From assembly GCA_921293015.1 (NCBI GenBank), contig OV121092.1:9926001-9990000 (forward strand): 64,000 nucleotides of DNA. The letters are read 5' to 3'. This stretch comes from Phorcus lineatus. Taxonomy: Eukaryota; Mollusca; Gastropoda; Trochida; Trochidae. The position numbers and the translations under genes were made by a program. This document shows positions 47,201-59,169 of the stretch, in pieces (position 1 is the first letter of the stretch; each line of letters begins with the position of its first letter). The notes under the pieces are model-generated. The model saw nothing but the letters and a program-made list of their open reading frames with translations, had not been told where the DNA came from and did not search any database.

Positions 47201-48213
47201 TATATTTTAAAGAAAAGTAGTGATGAGATTGATTGGTATCAAAGCCTAGAATTTTGGCAATCAACTTTTTAACTAGACTTTTGTACTAGAAAAGCCTAGA
47301 AAACTAGTCTTTAGTAAAACTTTTGATTTCACTACCCTGTCAACAGACAATGTTTTGGCATTTATGATGCAGCACAAGTTAGGAGTTACTTCCCTTAGTA
47401 AGACATTCTAGAGTAAGACATTGTCTGTTTCCATAAGATCATTCATAGTAGTTATCAGAATTTTGTTTTAGTTTTCATTTTCATATTTATATATATAAGC
47501 AATTATAATATATATAATATATTGCCGATTAAAACTTTTAAACCTTAAATTTTTCTATACCTTTGGTATGAACCCTGAACTGTCTGATTGTTGTAGGACG
47601 GTATGAAGAGGCGAGCAGTGGGCATCTGGAACTGCTCCAAATGCCGCAAGGTGGTTGCTGGTGGGGCCTGGACGTACAGGTACTCTTTCTCTTGTCTTTG
47701 AGATTAAAAAATGTTAATATTTTCTTTAGAGTCTATATGTTCGTAATAAATTTGGTAAAAAAAAACCAGTTAAATTGACACATTATTGTTAAAGTCCAAT
47801 TTGGTTTAATAAAAATTTGCAGTAAAGAGTTGGTGGCTATCGTTACTCAGCTTCAATCATTGGTGTTATGTAGCAGAGACTCTGAATTCATCAGGGTTCT
47901 GAAGAATAACATTGACAATATTATCCACTTGGTAGATATGAACCTGTTTTCTCTAGTTCTGAATGATAAATAATTGATTTAAGCAGCGCCATTTGACTAA
48001 TGCTGATCAAAATGTGCCAAGAATTTGTTGATTGACAGGTGACGGCATTACCATTATAGTTAGCAAAATTGTCCTTATAGATTTATTCATACTTTCCAGT
48101 TGGATTATCAAAGTGTTTTTTCTTATCATTGTATTTCTCTTTATTACAGCACAACTGCCGCTGTTACTGTGAGAAGTGCCATCCGTCGTCTGAGAGAAAT
48201 GAAGGAATCTTAG
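41298..48213 (+). CDS. RPL37A: 60S ribosomal protein L37a (eL43)
   Basis: Exons 46672-46800, 47597-47679 and 48150-48213 (TAG) encode residues 2-92 of eL43, a zinc-binding protein of the large ribosomal subunit. The reading [20 protein letters not shown] is nearly invariant across animals, and the zinc Cys are C39, C42, C57 and C60. Exon 2 opens in phase 0 directly after an acceptor, so the start Met must come from an upstream exon ending in ATG|GT. The best candidate is ATG at 41298-41300 followed by GTACGA, 15 bp after a TOP-like pyrimidine tract (CCTTTTCCTTTTCCGC). This first exon is an inference; the rest is certain. The total of 92 aa equals the human length. Intron 1 (5.4 kb) is enlarged by a 3.2-kb hAT element. 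The poly(A) signal AATAAA is at 48227. Confidence 0.9.
41778..41835 (+). mobile_element. 58-bp retroposed SINE/LINE tail, insertion 1
   Basis: ACGCCGCTAATGGCTGAAAT to AACTCACTCACTCA is flanked by CTGTGTGTAACA on both sides (41766-41777 and 41836-41847), a perfect 12-bp duplication. The insert contains only the tail, with mirrored ACGCCGCT/AGCGGCGT. It is an extremely 5'-truncated retrotransposition event. Confidence 0.85.
41889..41945 (+). mobile_element. 58-bp retroposed SINE/LINE tail, insertion 2
   Basis: The sequence is nearly the same as insertion 1. The flanks TAAGAACAGAC and TAAGAACATAC agree at 10 of 11 bases and differ from those of insertion 1, so the two inserted independently and not by local duplication. 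Just downstream CTAAGAACATACACTCGG is itself repeated in tandem. Confidence 0.75.
44039..44205 (+). repeat. Imperfect tandem repeat inside the hAT element
   Basis: Two units of about 80-90 bp, each with CAAGTTG.TCTTTGAGTGTT, TCACTGTTCAGG.CTACACT and AGCTCTCTTTT.GAGTG. Confidence 0.8.
45393..45408 (+). repeat. Poly-G tract of about 15 bases
   Basis: A G homopolymer that ends in GCAATGGACATGG. Its exact length may be unreliable in any assembly. Confidence 0.8.
45410..45602 (-). other. Exon-like ORF inside the hAT element
   Basis: On the minus strand an ATG at 45602 in the strong context GGCCGCCATGT opens a 60-plus codon frame: [20 protein letters not shown], then [20 protein letters not shown] and further Lys/Glu-rich sequence. 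The frame becomes meaningless at the poly-C tract near 45408, where a donor or truncation would be expected. Codon use and Kozak context look like a first coding exon of a real gene. I cannot name the protein; it may be captured host sequence or a gene of element R. Confidence 0.35.
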
Positions 48214-48239
48214 GCTGTACATCTGTAATAAATTGTCAC

Positions 48240-49700
48240 CACCACTTTGATTTGTTTTTTAACTTTGATGGGTGGGGTGGTTAGAGTAGGCATGTTTGGC
48301 TTCTATTCCTGCCAAGAGCTTGGCAACTTTGTCAGTTTTAGGTGGGAGACTTTGGAGTCAAATATGTCAAATGTCGATATTACATTGAGAACTACTGGTT
48401 GTTACCAGTTGGATGCTTGCCAGTATAGTATCATGAGAATAAACAGCTTGGAATTTGTGATAAAAAAAAACTGGACAAAGGATCTCGCCAATGACTCAAG
48501 ACTTAATTTTGGAAACTTATTTACAGTAGTCACTAAGACAAGATGGCTTGGTAGTGTTATGAACATCCCGTAACTAGAATACGAGTAAATGGGACCTAGA
48601 ATTTCAACAACATTATGTTTATATTGTCATTTTTCAAGTATTGTTGAAGGAAAGTAAATATAATTGTTTTGGCATTTTAGTGATGAAAATTCAAGTTTAA
48701 CGACATGATTTGAACTTTACACGAGACATTGCTATCATAAAAGCATCTTGAAAATTATGAAACATACCCTGTCACTTTAAAGTTTGGGTGCAATGCAACA
48801 CTGAATTTCAGCGCAGTACCACCAATTCTTGCAGTTTGCACACAGCCCCAATAGTGTTATATGCTTTCCCTCTGCAATAATATACTGGATAAAATATGTT
48901 AGGGATATTTTCAATGCTTTATCATAAATATTTCATAAAGTGGTCATGGTAAAAAAAATGGTCTTTTCAATAAATTAAAATTGTCATATATCCCTAATTG
49001 TTTTTGTCCGGGATAGCTGTCGTGATTTAAGTGAAGGACTCTTAAAAGAACCCTTAAACCCCAAATCACCTCTGAGTTATAAACTGAAGTGGGCTGTGTT
49101 TTTCATTTCCAACAAATTCTTTGCGTTGTAAATTTGCAGCACAATCTTCTGACTTCTGTCATAAGAAATATGGGCACCATAAGGTGAAGAAGTGAAAGAA
49201 TTTTCTCCATTCTCCATAGTTGTAAACACAAAACCAGTGTCGTTGGTGGTGATTCAAACCTATCGGGATTCTCGATTTCTAGCATGAGAATGACTCGTGA
49301 CAGATCAAAGAAATGACTTCAGTTAGCTGTTGGAGTGAATGAAGAGGATATGAGTGTCCATACAGTACTGTGCTAGTTGTGTAGTTAAGTCTTCTGGTAG
49401 GAAAGAAGACTGTGTCAGAAAAATAAATGTATTTTCTGATTGGAGCATTAATCGTTAAGTTCAAGGAAAAATCCATTTAGAAAACGTTTCACTACTTTTG
49501 TATATTTTCAATTGTAAAATTATGGTATTTTGGTGTCCTTAACAAGTATAGTTATACTTTTGGAAAAGTTATTTTGGGGACCAGATTAAGGTTAATCAGT
49601 TACATCGGAAAATGAAATGAAAACAAAAACAGAATTCTGATAACTGCTCTGTATTCTCAACACACTTGTCACAAGAAAACGTACGTAAATTTGAGTACTG
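48240..49700. other. Intergenic 3' of RPL37A, with a SINE body fragment
   Basis: 48780-48885 (GTTTGGGTGCAATGCAACAC, TTTCAGCGCAGTACCACC, CCTCTGCAATAATA) matches the body of the SINE at 19493 without head or tail. Otherwise nothing is recognised; reading frames here are AT-rich and unsupported. Confidence 0.6.
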
Positions 49701-49711
49701 TCTTCTTAAGA

Positions 49712-51338
49712 GTTTGAAGCTCAAATCGATCTCATTAAAATCCACCGTGTTCGGAGGAATAAAAGTTGCAAGACGTTGACTTTGTCAAGATTTTAATTCT
49801 GTGTAGGACACGGTCTGACTGCAGCCACACGGCCATCTTGATCCGACTGGAGCTAAAACGTATGGAGTCCGTGTGCTATTCTTCGCCTAACGAGGCATCT
49901 CAAGTCCTTAAATCTTACCCTTACATCTGTTCTAATACGAGCATATCTCAGGTTTCCAGGACATTCCCCTGGCGGTAAAGCATTGTCCACGAACTACCTG
50001 CAAAATTTCAGCCAATGACATCATTTCTCAAAAGTTAGGCTCACCGAGGTAAATGCCATTATTCTGTCGTTATTCTGTTGCTTATATATATGCGACCGTG
50101 TTTTGTTTTGTACAGTAAAAACCTCTGGGCAATGTATGTTAATATTTTTGATTAAGAAATTGATATTATGAAAAATATATCAAATGATTGCATTGTATGT
50201 GAAAACAGTTATTTTGCTGTATACTAAAATTACAATCTGTTTACTAGTATTGTATTTGCATAATTGTACGCCTACTTGCCTTTATTTACTCATATATCAA
50301 ATATTGTACTCTTATACCACAGAGATTGTTTATTTCCGAAAGTAAGAAGACTCGGAAGTGCAGTTGAAATTCGAAAATTTTTTTTTGTTCTTTCAAAGCA
50401 TACGGAACTGCCAAGGCTTTGAAAATTATTACTTTTGTATCTGCACAATGATTTCACAAATTACTTTGATCACTTCTAGTCAGGCTTCTCCCGAGAAGAG
50501 CTCGAAATATAATAGAGGTTAGTGTAAAATTGCAATAATTGAGCGACCACTGGGGAGAAAATGGTTGTCTACAAGGCGGATGTTAATTACTTTACAGGCC
50601 CCTGTAACAAGTATTATTAAGTCTTGATAATACACTTTGATGCCATCACTGATGGGTCGGAGAGTCGCAGTAATCATTGATTTCAGAACGCATTTCTATC
50701 CACGTTCATGCCGCATGCTCTCGACCAATCAGATACCAACAAAAATATGTTTGCCAAAAACATCATTGGAACTTACATGTCATAGATGAATGACGTTTCT
50801 GTGTAAAAACCATGAACATTTTAATCGGATCATTTTATTTACAAAAAATCAAGCATTTTAAAATTCAGGAAAATGAAATGACAACAAAGATGATATGACA
50901 AACATAAAAAAGGGCTACATAGTATACTAGGGTGATATGAAAGATGTCTGGTATGGCGTTTTGACTGATGCAAATTAGATGATAGCTATCATGACGTTGT
51001 ACAGGACACTTATGAGGAATTGTTTTTGCTTTCATCTGTCCACCGTCTCGCACCTCAATCTCATTTAAACCAGGTCGAAATAACACTCGTTCCTATATGT
51101 AACTCCGATCTAAACACTGCTCCATTGGCAGATGCCTAGTGATATTTAACTACAGCAAATCAAAGAAGAGGTTTGGAAGAAGACGACATTCGACATTTAA
51201 CGGGAGTCCGAATGGTAACCACTATTGAAGGTGAAAAGTAAAACCTCTGTCCACTATACGTGAATCTTACTATTTTACATCCGGATCTGATCGTAGGTAG
51301 GTACGAGTGTTTGGTTCAATCTGATTTTAATGAGATTG
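49712..51338. mobile_element. Inverted-repeat element R, copy 2
   Basis: The left end ATCGATCTCATTAAAATCCA and the right end CAATCTGATTTTAATGAGATTG are inverted relatives. Inside, 49930-50040 is an old fragment of MITE family Q (CTAATACGAGCATATCTCAGG, CATTCCCCTGGCGGTAAAGCATTG). The right end stops two bases from the stop codon of the mannose-6-phosphate-receptor-like gene, so that gene's 3' UTR lies in this element. A minus-strand AATAAA is at 50839-50834. Confidence 0.6.
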
Positions 51339-51339
51339 C

Positions 51340-54300
51340 TCACACCTTCCCGTATCCAGAGTGTCGGCCACAGGTAAACGTGAACAACATCCCGTCCTAA
51401 AAGGCAAAATGATACGGTAACATGATTAACACAGGTTATTATATTCAATGAATGTAAAAACGTTTTTGATCAATTATCGTAACATTATCAAAGAAAGGTG
51501 TTTCGTTTTAAAGGAATATCTGATGTTTTCTCTGATTTACGAGGAAAATCTGACGAGATTTACGAACGTTGTTGAATACACCATGGTAGGTATGAGTAGT
51601 TTACCCCTCAGTGACTATAAGAAATTATTAGTGATCATGCAGGTAAATACAATTAGAAAAAGGGAAAAATGTTGTTATTTGTTCTCGTAAACACACCTTG
51701 ATAAGCATGGGTAAACTGGCCCACAAGGAGACATTAGGTATCATCTCGCGTCCTGAAGCCTTGCGCACGAAGGTCTGGAACACAGTCCCAAACACGAAGT
51801 AGACGAATATCAGCGCAAAAAATCTGAAAAGATAGAATTTTACTGTTATCAGTTGTTAAAGGGCATAGTAAACATGCCACTGATTGCTTGTCCCATCAAT
51901 TGTTCAATGTATATATGAAGAACATGGGTAGCGCGTTCACAGCACATTCAATGCACGGTGTTGACTGCCAACCACAATTACATTGCGTTGATATGTTTTG
52001 GTGCACATTCTTTAAAATTCTACTCCTCAGCTATATGTCCTATATCAGATGAGTAAGCATCGAAATATAAACCAACCTTATCAATCTGTATGTCAAATAA
52101 TGAAAATATATATAAAATGCCTTATATACTCATAATTGTGAGTATCGCTTCTTTAATGATGGTTGATTCCTTTCCACGAATTTACTGCTTTCTCAAATGC
52201 ATAAATAAAACTATTAACGTCTATTTCAAATTGCAAATTTTAAAAGTACTCGCTCTTAAATCACAAAAACACCCACACAAACTGTGATCATTAGTAATAC
52301 AGTGTAATCAGTGATATGTAAACCAACTGATAACTAGTTCAAATGTCGAACATTGACTTATTGTATGTCACTCCTAAAACGTTGTGTCACTATCGCGAGA
52401 GGTCGAAATGTGTAACAATCGACACTTTGTCTGAGTAAGGCTATGTTCGCAACTCGTCACAGTTCAAATATAGCTTTGTTTGTTACGTCACTAATATCTT
52501 TTTAGGAGTCGTATGACATTACAGTAAAGATAGTCAAGACGGTGTTCATCGTGACCGATTTGATTGTTTACCAACGTAATCTTAGGTATTACATATTTCT
52601 GTTGAGTATTTCAATTAATTTTATCTTTGAAGTCAAATCGAACAACAGCCTTCGTTGACACTAAAAATATAATGAGCCGGTATACGGACAATTAAAAAAA
52701 ACCCAACCATTTATATAAATAGCAGATAACCGCCTCGGACCATGCTCCTACGGCGTGAGAAACGTGGACACAAATGAATCGATTTATCCATATATGTAAA
52801 AATTACGTCCATTCGCGGCCATTAGTTTTTGTGACCAATTAGATTTCTTTTGATTTGTTTATATGAATAAGTACTTTTAAGAACACAGTAGATTACAGAT
52901 CTAACACAGCAACGGAAATAGCGAAATTATTCATCAACATTCGATATCCAGATAAACTCTGATGTTAATTATATATGGAAATATAAACTGTTGTGTAAGT
53001 GATACGTATACGAGACTTTAACCAGAGCTTAACCACAGGGGAATGTTGCGTAAATGACTTATATTACCAGTTGATCGGCAAGACATTACCTCTCCGTTTT
53101 GCGCTACAATAACCTATGAATGAATGTTCAGAAAAGTACAACATTTTTAATCTTAACTTTTTGCGCCACAACTAGCCTCTGAATGAACCTCAAGCTATGT
53201 GTAACGCAAATGGTTTGCGAAACAGTGATAAATGACCATTATAATAAAAATTGCCATGTATCTCTGTTGCGCAACCTTTTTTGCGTTACAATCAACTATG
53301 GCTGAACCTACACAATATTTCACAGCGCGTATAAATTGTCATTTTGTTACTTCTAACTTACCTATCTGACTTAATCAAGACTGAGAAAATTGATTTTGTG
53401 AGTAAATGCAAGCGCATATTTAGACGTTGTTAAATTAAAATGAAAACTCTGTGTTGCAAAGATAGGGTAGGATCCAATTTGTTGACTTTGTTCATTCAAG
53501 GTGGACGTCCATCTCAATTAAAATCACGTTATAACGAATATACTCACATTATAACGAGGACACTGCCCACTGATATAGACACAGTGATTGTCGGACCAGG
53601 GCCAGGATCACTGGACGGGCAGCAGTATTTGCTGGTCAACACAAAGTACTGTCGGAAACGGGATAAAAGGGTTAAAATGAGGTTTAAATGTAATTGATAA
53701 TGTATATCAACAAATAATCTGCCTATAGTCTTGCTTAGTGATTTGTTTTTGGTAGGAGCCGTCATCACAGTTTCGACCCTATTTGACACATCTACCCGAG
53801 GCACCTGCCTTGTCAGATATCAGGGTATTGTATGAGCTTCTTATATACGAATTCGCTGATGCACCAAGAAAATACATATATGAAAAAAAATTCGGAAAGT
53901 AGCATTGACAAAAACGAAAACATTTCAAAGACTTTTTTGTCGATTAATGCCGTTTGGGTAGGTAGATTGCATTTCTGAACTGAAATGCTTACGAAAGTAA
54001 GCATGGTTTATTATATTACACTTTTGAAAGATTTTATAATATGAAATCACGAAAATAAGACTTGTGTACAGTCAATTTCTTCATTCCAATTTATGTCATT
54101 TCTTGACGACATAATGTAAATATTTTGATGGTTTATATTTGTACTCACGTAGTTTCCACTTCCGGGAGGGTTCTCGCCAGTGACGGAGAAGGCCGAATCT
54201 GTGTTTGGATCGCAGGTCAGTGACACATACGAGTTTCTGAAAGGTGAAACTAAGACTCAATCTCATCGAAATCGGTCGAACCTTACTATGTTTCTGTACT

Positions 54301-57300
54301 AATTCTGCTCATCAGGGGTAGTGTTGGGAAATTAGCAGTCCAGTTAATCAGTGACCAGGCATGAGAACCATCGGTGCAATTTGATATAGCTGACCTCTGT
54401 TTTGGAGATATGAGGTGAAAGGTCCTAGACAAGGCGACCTCTTGGCACACCCTATTGAGCAGTACTAAGAACAGAAATGCAATGACGCACGGCCTCGAGT
54501 GATTTGTTCGATATGATTCAAGTGAGATTGACTGGGGCTGGTTGAGAAGAATATGAATGAACCATTGGTTTAAGCTGTGTAAAATTATTCATCTCAACAA
54601 CACACGATATACTCATAAGTGAATGAAATGTTGGTAAATTCACAAAACGAATTTTGAGAAATATAAACAAAACAACTTTAGAGATTTGCTATTGATAGCG
54701 TCTATATGTCTACAGCCTATTCTAGTGATTACGTGATGCATTAAATACATTAATTACTATGCTATGCAATTAAATACGACTTTATTTATCTGCTTGCTAA
54801 GATAAGATGAATTGCCTACTCGAACAACTACGGCAAGGCAATGATAAATATTTGTATATCCGTAAGAACTGATATCTTAATGGTATACACTTTGTGTTTG
54901 ACTGTCCTAATTATGATTAGATAAGAATACCACTTTTTATCTATTTTGTGTGTGTTTATAATAACCTTACTTTTTAATCCTTATAATTACTTGTTAATAG
55001 AAAAGATTATGAAAATGATTTTCAATGTAGCAACGTTATTTTGTCACTTTTTTTCTAAAATGTATGTTTTTCAAAGAAAATGATGATTTAAAAAAATACT
55101 GTTATTGTACTGCGATGTTAACAAGTGTCCCAGCTTTTTTATTTCCTGGAATAATGCCAATATCTAGTCCCGTTTGCTGGTTAACAAGAATGGTAGATGT
55201 GAGAAGGAATTGTTGTATTTATTACCAAAATCGGTTATATAGTACAATACGACATCATTGGTTGGCATTCCTGCAGCAGGAATTCAACGTTTGAGGCATA
55301 AAGACTAAATTTATGGATATACAATGTGAATTTGTTAAGAATTTGTTAAGATTATATATAGGCAGCACCTGGTGCCCTCTTGTCCTCGACTACGACGAGT
55401 TGCAAACAAATATCTTAAATCTTGAAATTATGGTTTTCGAATTTTAGCTTAACTAAAAAATTTAACTATTAGTTTACGTATTTATCTAATTATGAAAACT
55501 TTTTTAAAGTCAAGTTGTTATTTGTAGCTCGCACTCTAAGAAGCTATTAATGATAAAACAATGAAGTTAAATCCCACGAGGCAAAAGAGATGACACACAA
55601 CGAAATGCATTCTCTCCCAACAGAGGTAGCTCCGTTATAAATTCCTATACATCATCTGTCTTTATACGAAGGTTTATTGGTCTAGAAATTTAGAACGAAG
55701 ATTAGATGTTATCAAAGTTAGTGGTGCAATCAATGACGCCGTTACAAAAGTTCTCAATCACAGCGCTCGTTATTTTCGTAAGCTAGCCTATTCAATAGCT
55801 AAACTTTATTCGAATATGCAACTTTACAGAACAGATACGCCTCATTTTGCGACTGCATCATTGCATAGGCCTGTGCGAAACGAATATGTTTTTCATTGGC
55901 TGAAATATTGCCAGGTTGTTAAGTTGCATTTTTATATGAACGGATTATTTCCGTCTTTGTTATGTGCCTACTTGGTCACATAACTGCAAAGACGTCAAGC
56001 AATGTCAACCTGTGTGAATCGCAAGAGGTTGATATAACAATTAAACACGTCCGGTGGATAAAAATAGTTTTCGAAAATCCCGGTCTACCTGAAATACCAT
56101 AAGAATGGTAATTTAAGACCTATTACATATAATAAAAAACTTATAAACTTCAGACTCGGTTGATCCAATGATTTATCGATAGGATCAATACCAATCATAG
56201 GATCAACCTCACTTGAAGTCAATGGTTGTTTAATATTCGTATTTAGACAGGTGTTGTATAGGAATTTATGAGGGAGCTACCTCTGTTGGGAAAGAATGAA
56301 CGAAATAGGTTAAAATGAAAGTACCTGGTTGTGTCTGTGGTAGCCGTGTATTCAAGCTGGAGGTTATTGCTACTGTCCAGTGAGAACTTGGCCGAGTCCT
56401 GGGTTCCCAGGTTAAAGTAGGACCCCATCGTATCTGTCTGACACGCCTACATTGAAAAAATAGTATAAAAGTACAAATAAGGATATAATGAAAATATAAT
56501 AAATAGTATAAAAAGGACAAAATCTTAATCATTTTAGGGAAAAAGCACGGAGAAAGAAAATATGATTTAATGTAATAATACTTTTCATAGATGTTAAGAT
56601 TGAGTCCTTACCATATTGTCTTACATTGAATTAAAGTATCACTGATATCAAAGAATATTTAGAAATAACATTTTGAAGAGAATCAAGAAATATTGCGATT
56701 ATATCCCCGTATCTTTGGACATCAATTTTTCAATTTAAAAACCCATTATTATTTCGAGCAACACTACAATTTATAACCCAAACAGTTTGTATTTGAGTAT
56801 TATTACGAAACTACAACTTGCCTCTAAAACTCGAAAAGGATTGAAAACGAAAATATTTTTCAACTTCCTGGAGTAGCTTCTTTGATCATTTTACGTAATG
56901 GTGAGAGACGATGTACTTACCGCTACCGTATCGCAACCTCCCGACCCCTCGCTGAAGGCGTTGCAGGGATTAAAGGAATAGTACCACTGGCCCATGCCAT
57001 CAGGGCTGTCCGGGAACCTGCAATACACATGTGTCCGTCGAGATGTTTTTATATTTAAAAAAAAAACAGTTTTAAATCGAATATGCCATGATCGGTTAAG
57101 CTTTGCGAATCCAATTCCCTACCTCAAATGATTAAACGGTGTTCACACAACAAGGGCCGCCAGTGGTCTTCCCATTGATAATTGATTATTTATGCGGTAC
57201 AGTTTTTCAGGATTTTTTGAAAGTATTTAGATTTTTTAATATTTGGCATGTTCCCATCAGATTTAATGTTTTATGACTATTTAAGACTAAAATCTTCCTT

Positions 57301-59169
57301 CAGAAATTCTTTATTGCAATGAAATGTAATTTCGCAATTGCACTTTACAATAGACAATCATATTGCGCGTGTGATTTGAGAAATTTACTAAAATTTAGTT
57401 ATATGAGATGTTGTGTCGTCATTAATCTAACAAAAACAATAGTAGGTATTGAAATGTGAGAAGATAATCGTTATCAGTCAATGTCAGATATGAGCCTGTA
57501 ACTAAAGTCACCATATCCATATCTACATGTATATCAGCGGTATGCATACCACTTTAAGACATACAGCTGCATCCAAAAAGCTTGTTCAACTAGCCGTGTA
57601 TCTTATTGCATATACCATGTAGATTGATTTCGTTTAGACGTCAGTTGCTGTAATACCCTTCTATGATTAGATGTATGATGAGAATTATGATACTTATCAC
57701 TTTACGTGTACATTTCTGGACACTCACTCAGGTTTGAAGAATTTGCCGATTACAGATCAATTTATTACAATCACAAATTGCTGACACACTCAACTCCCGT
57801 GTCAATCCACTGTCATTGATGTTGATTACCGAACGCTTTAATGAACAGTCGGATTAATGAAACAGAAATAGCTGTAATTAACTAATCCGGTACAGCTAAT
57901 TAGCGTTCGGATACGGAGACTGAATCAACGGATTAATGAATCAACATTTAATGAGCTTATATAGAGATTAGTTTGGTTACAGTTTGCTGGTGGCCGATTA
58001 TCGGGGTCTGACTGTATACATGACCCACACTACTTCAAACACATATTTGTCTTTGTTTCTACATGAAATTCTTTTCCAAAATTACGTTTCTGGCATTCAC
58101 GCGCGTAACTGTCCGGTTTTCGACCATATATCACCGTAAATTGTCATTCTACTGAACTGATAAGCATTAAAATGGTTATTTCAACCATTACTTCTATATG
58201 AATTCACACCAATTATGAAGTTTAACATATTGGACTCCAACAACATAGTATTTGTCCCTTAAAACCACACCATTGGCTGTTGCAGTTTCTCCATTCTATG
58301 ATACTTGAAGGAAACCCGAAAAATACAATATATGTGCACTATGAAAGGCTAGTACGAAATTTATGTTTATCATTGTTAAAAAATGGTATAATCATATGTT
58401 TAAAAAGCTTTAAAATGAAGTAAATAAACAGCTCAGATTAGATAATGTTTGTTTTTGAAAGAAACTCTAAACTAGAACGTTAAAGGTCATTAAAAAAAAA
58501 GACTTTATCCTTTCAGGTGGGATAAATCTTTAATTAATGACACCAACATTCAAAAGAAATTATTTTATTTATAGGTATGAAAATGGATATAAGCTCTCAT
58601 TACATAGTGTATAAAAGTAAACTGTCATAATGAAAAGAGCTAACCATACGACTTCATCAACAATAATGTCTTTCTTTTTTTAGAACTATTTGCACTTCTT
58701 AAATGAAATTCTCAAGAGTTTTTCAATAAACGTAAGATGTTTGTTAAATTCTTTTTTCAATATCTTTTTCGCGATAAAATTATTTATTACCAACCACTAA
58801 CCGCAAAAAAATCACTTGAACCATTATTGCCCAAGTGGCGGTTGCTGGGTCTAATCACGAGTCCTCTTTTGCATGATAAAAGTTATCATAATATAATTCT
58901 AGCGATCATTTAAGATTGAATTACTTACGTTTACTAGTAAAGGCGTATCAATATCGTCATTTCTTAGCAATATTAACGTTAAGTAAATCAGGAATACGGT
59001 ATACTTACGCCGCGGTGCCGTCAGCGTGAGCTAATGGTGATAGATCGATGGTTCCCTGGGAATTCGAACAAGAACATGGCCCTGAACTTACACAATCTTC
59101 TGAGAAACTGAATGATAAAAGACAAAGTAAAAATATAAAGCTAAACTGGACATCACATTTGGAATACAT
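51340..59169 (-). CDS. Cation-dependent mannose-6-phosphate receptor-like (MRH domain) membrane protein
   Basis: Seven minus-strand exons: 59169-59009, 57017-56921, 56446-56325, 54236-54149, 53648-53548, 51823-51697 and 51396-51340 (TGA). Total 250 aa with every phase matching. Residues 1-23 are a signal peptide (FSFIFLLCLLSFSFS). The lumenal part is Cys-rich and fits an MRH (sugar-binding) domain. One transmembrane helix covers about 177-201 and is followed by a short tail ending GYGKV. The juxtamembrane stretch VRKASGREMIPNVSLWASLP matches the pattern after the membrane helix of CD-MPR and Atg27-like receptors. Q89, R127, E148 and Y156 or Y157 are spaced much like the mannose-6-phosphate-contacting Gln, Arg, Glu and Tyr of CD-MPR. 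The likely role is Golgi-to-endosome sorting of lysosomal glycoproteins; an Atg27-type trafficking role is the alternative. Confidence 0.85.
55608..56298. mobile_element. MITE family Q, copy in the receptor-like gene
   Basis: CATTCTCTCCCAACAGAGGT and CCTCTGTTGGGAAAGAATG are its inverted ends, with the familiar interior (TATACGAAGGTTT, TTTTCATTGGCTGAAATATT). It lies in intron 3 and stops 26 bp short of the donor side of exon 3 (56325). Confidence 0.9.

Noticed and set aside
57770-58020. Possible pogo/Tigger-type fragment (GGGGTCTGACTGTA end, repeated GGATTAATGA motifs)
   Set aside because: Only one plausible end was found, with no matching inverted partner and no TA duplication that could be fixed.
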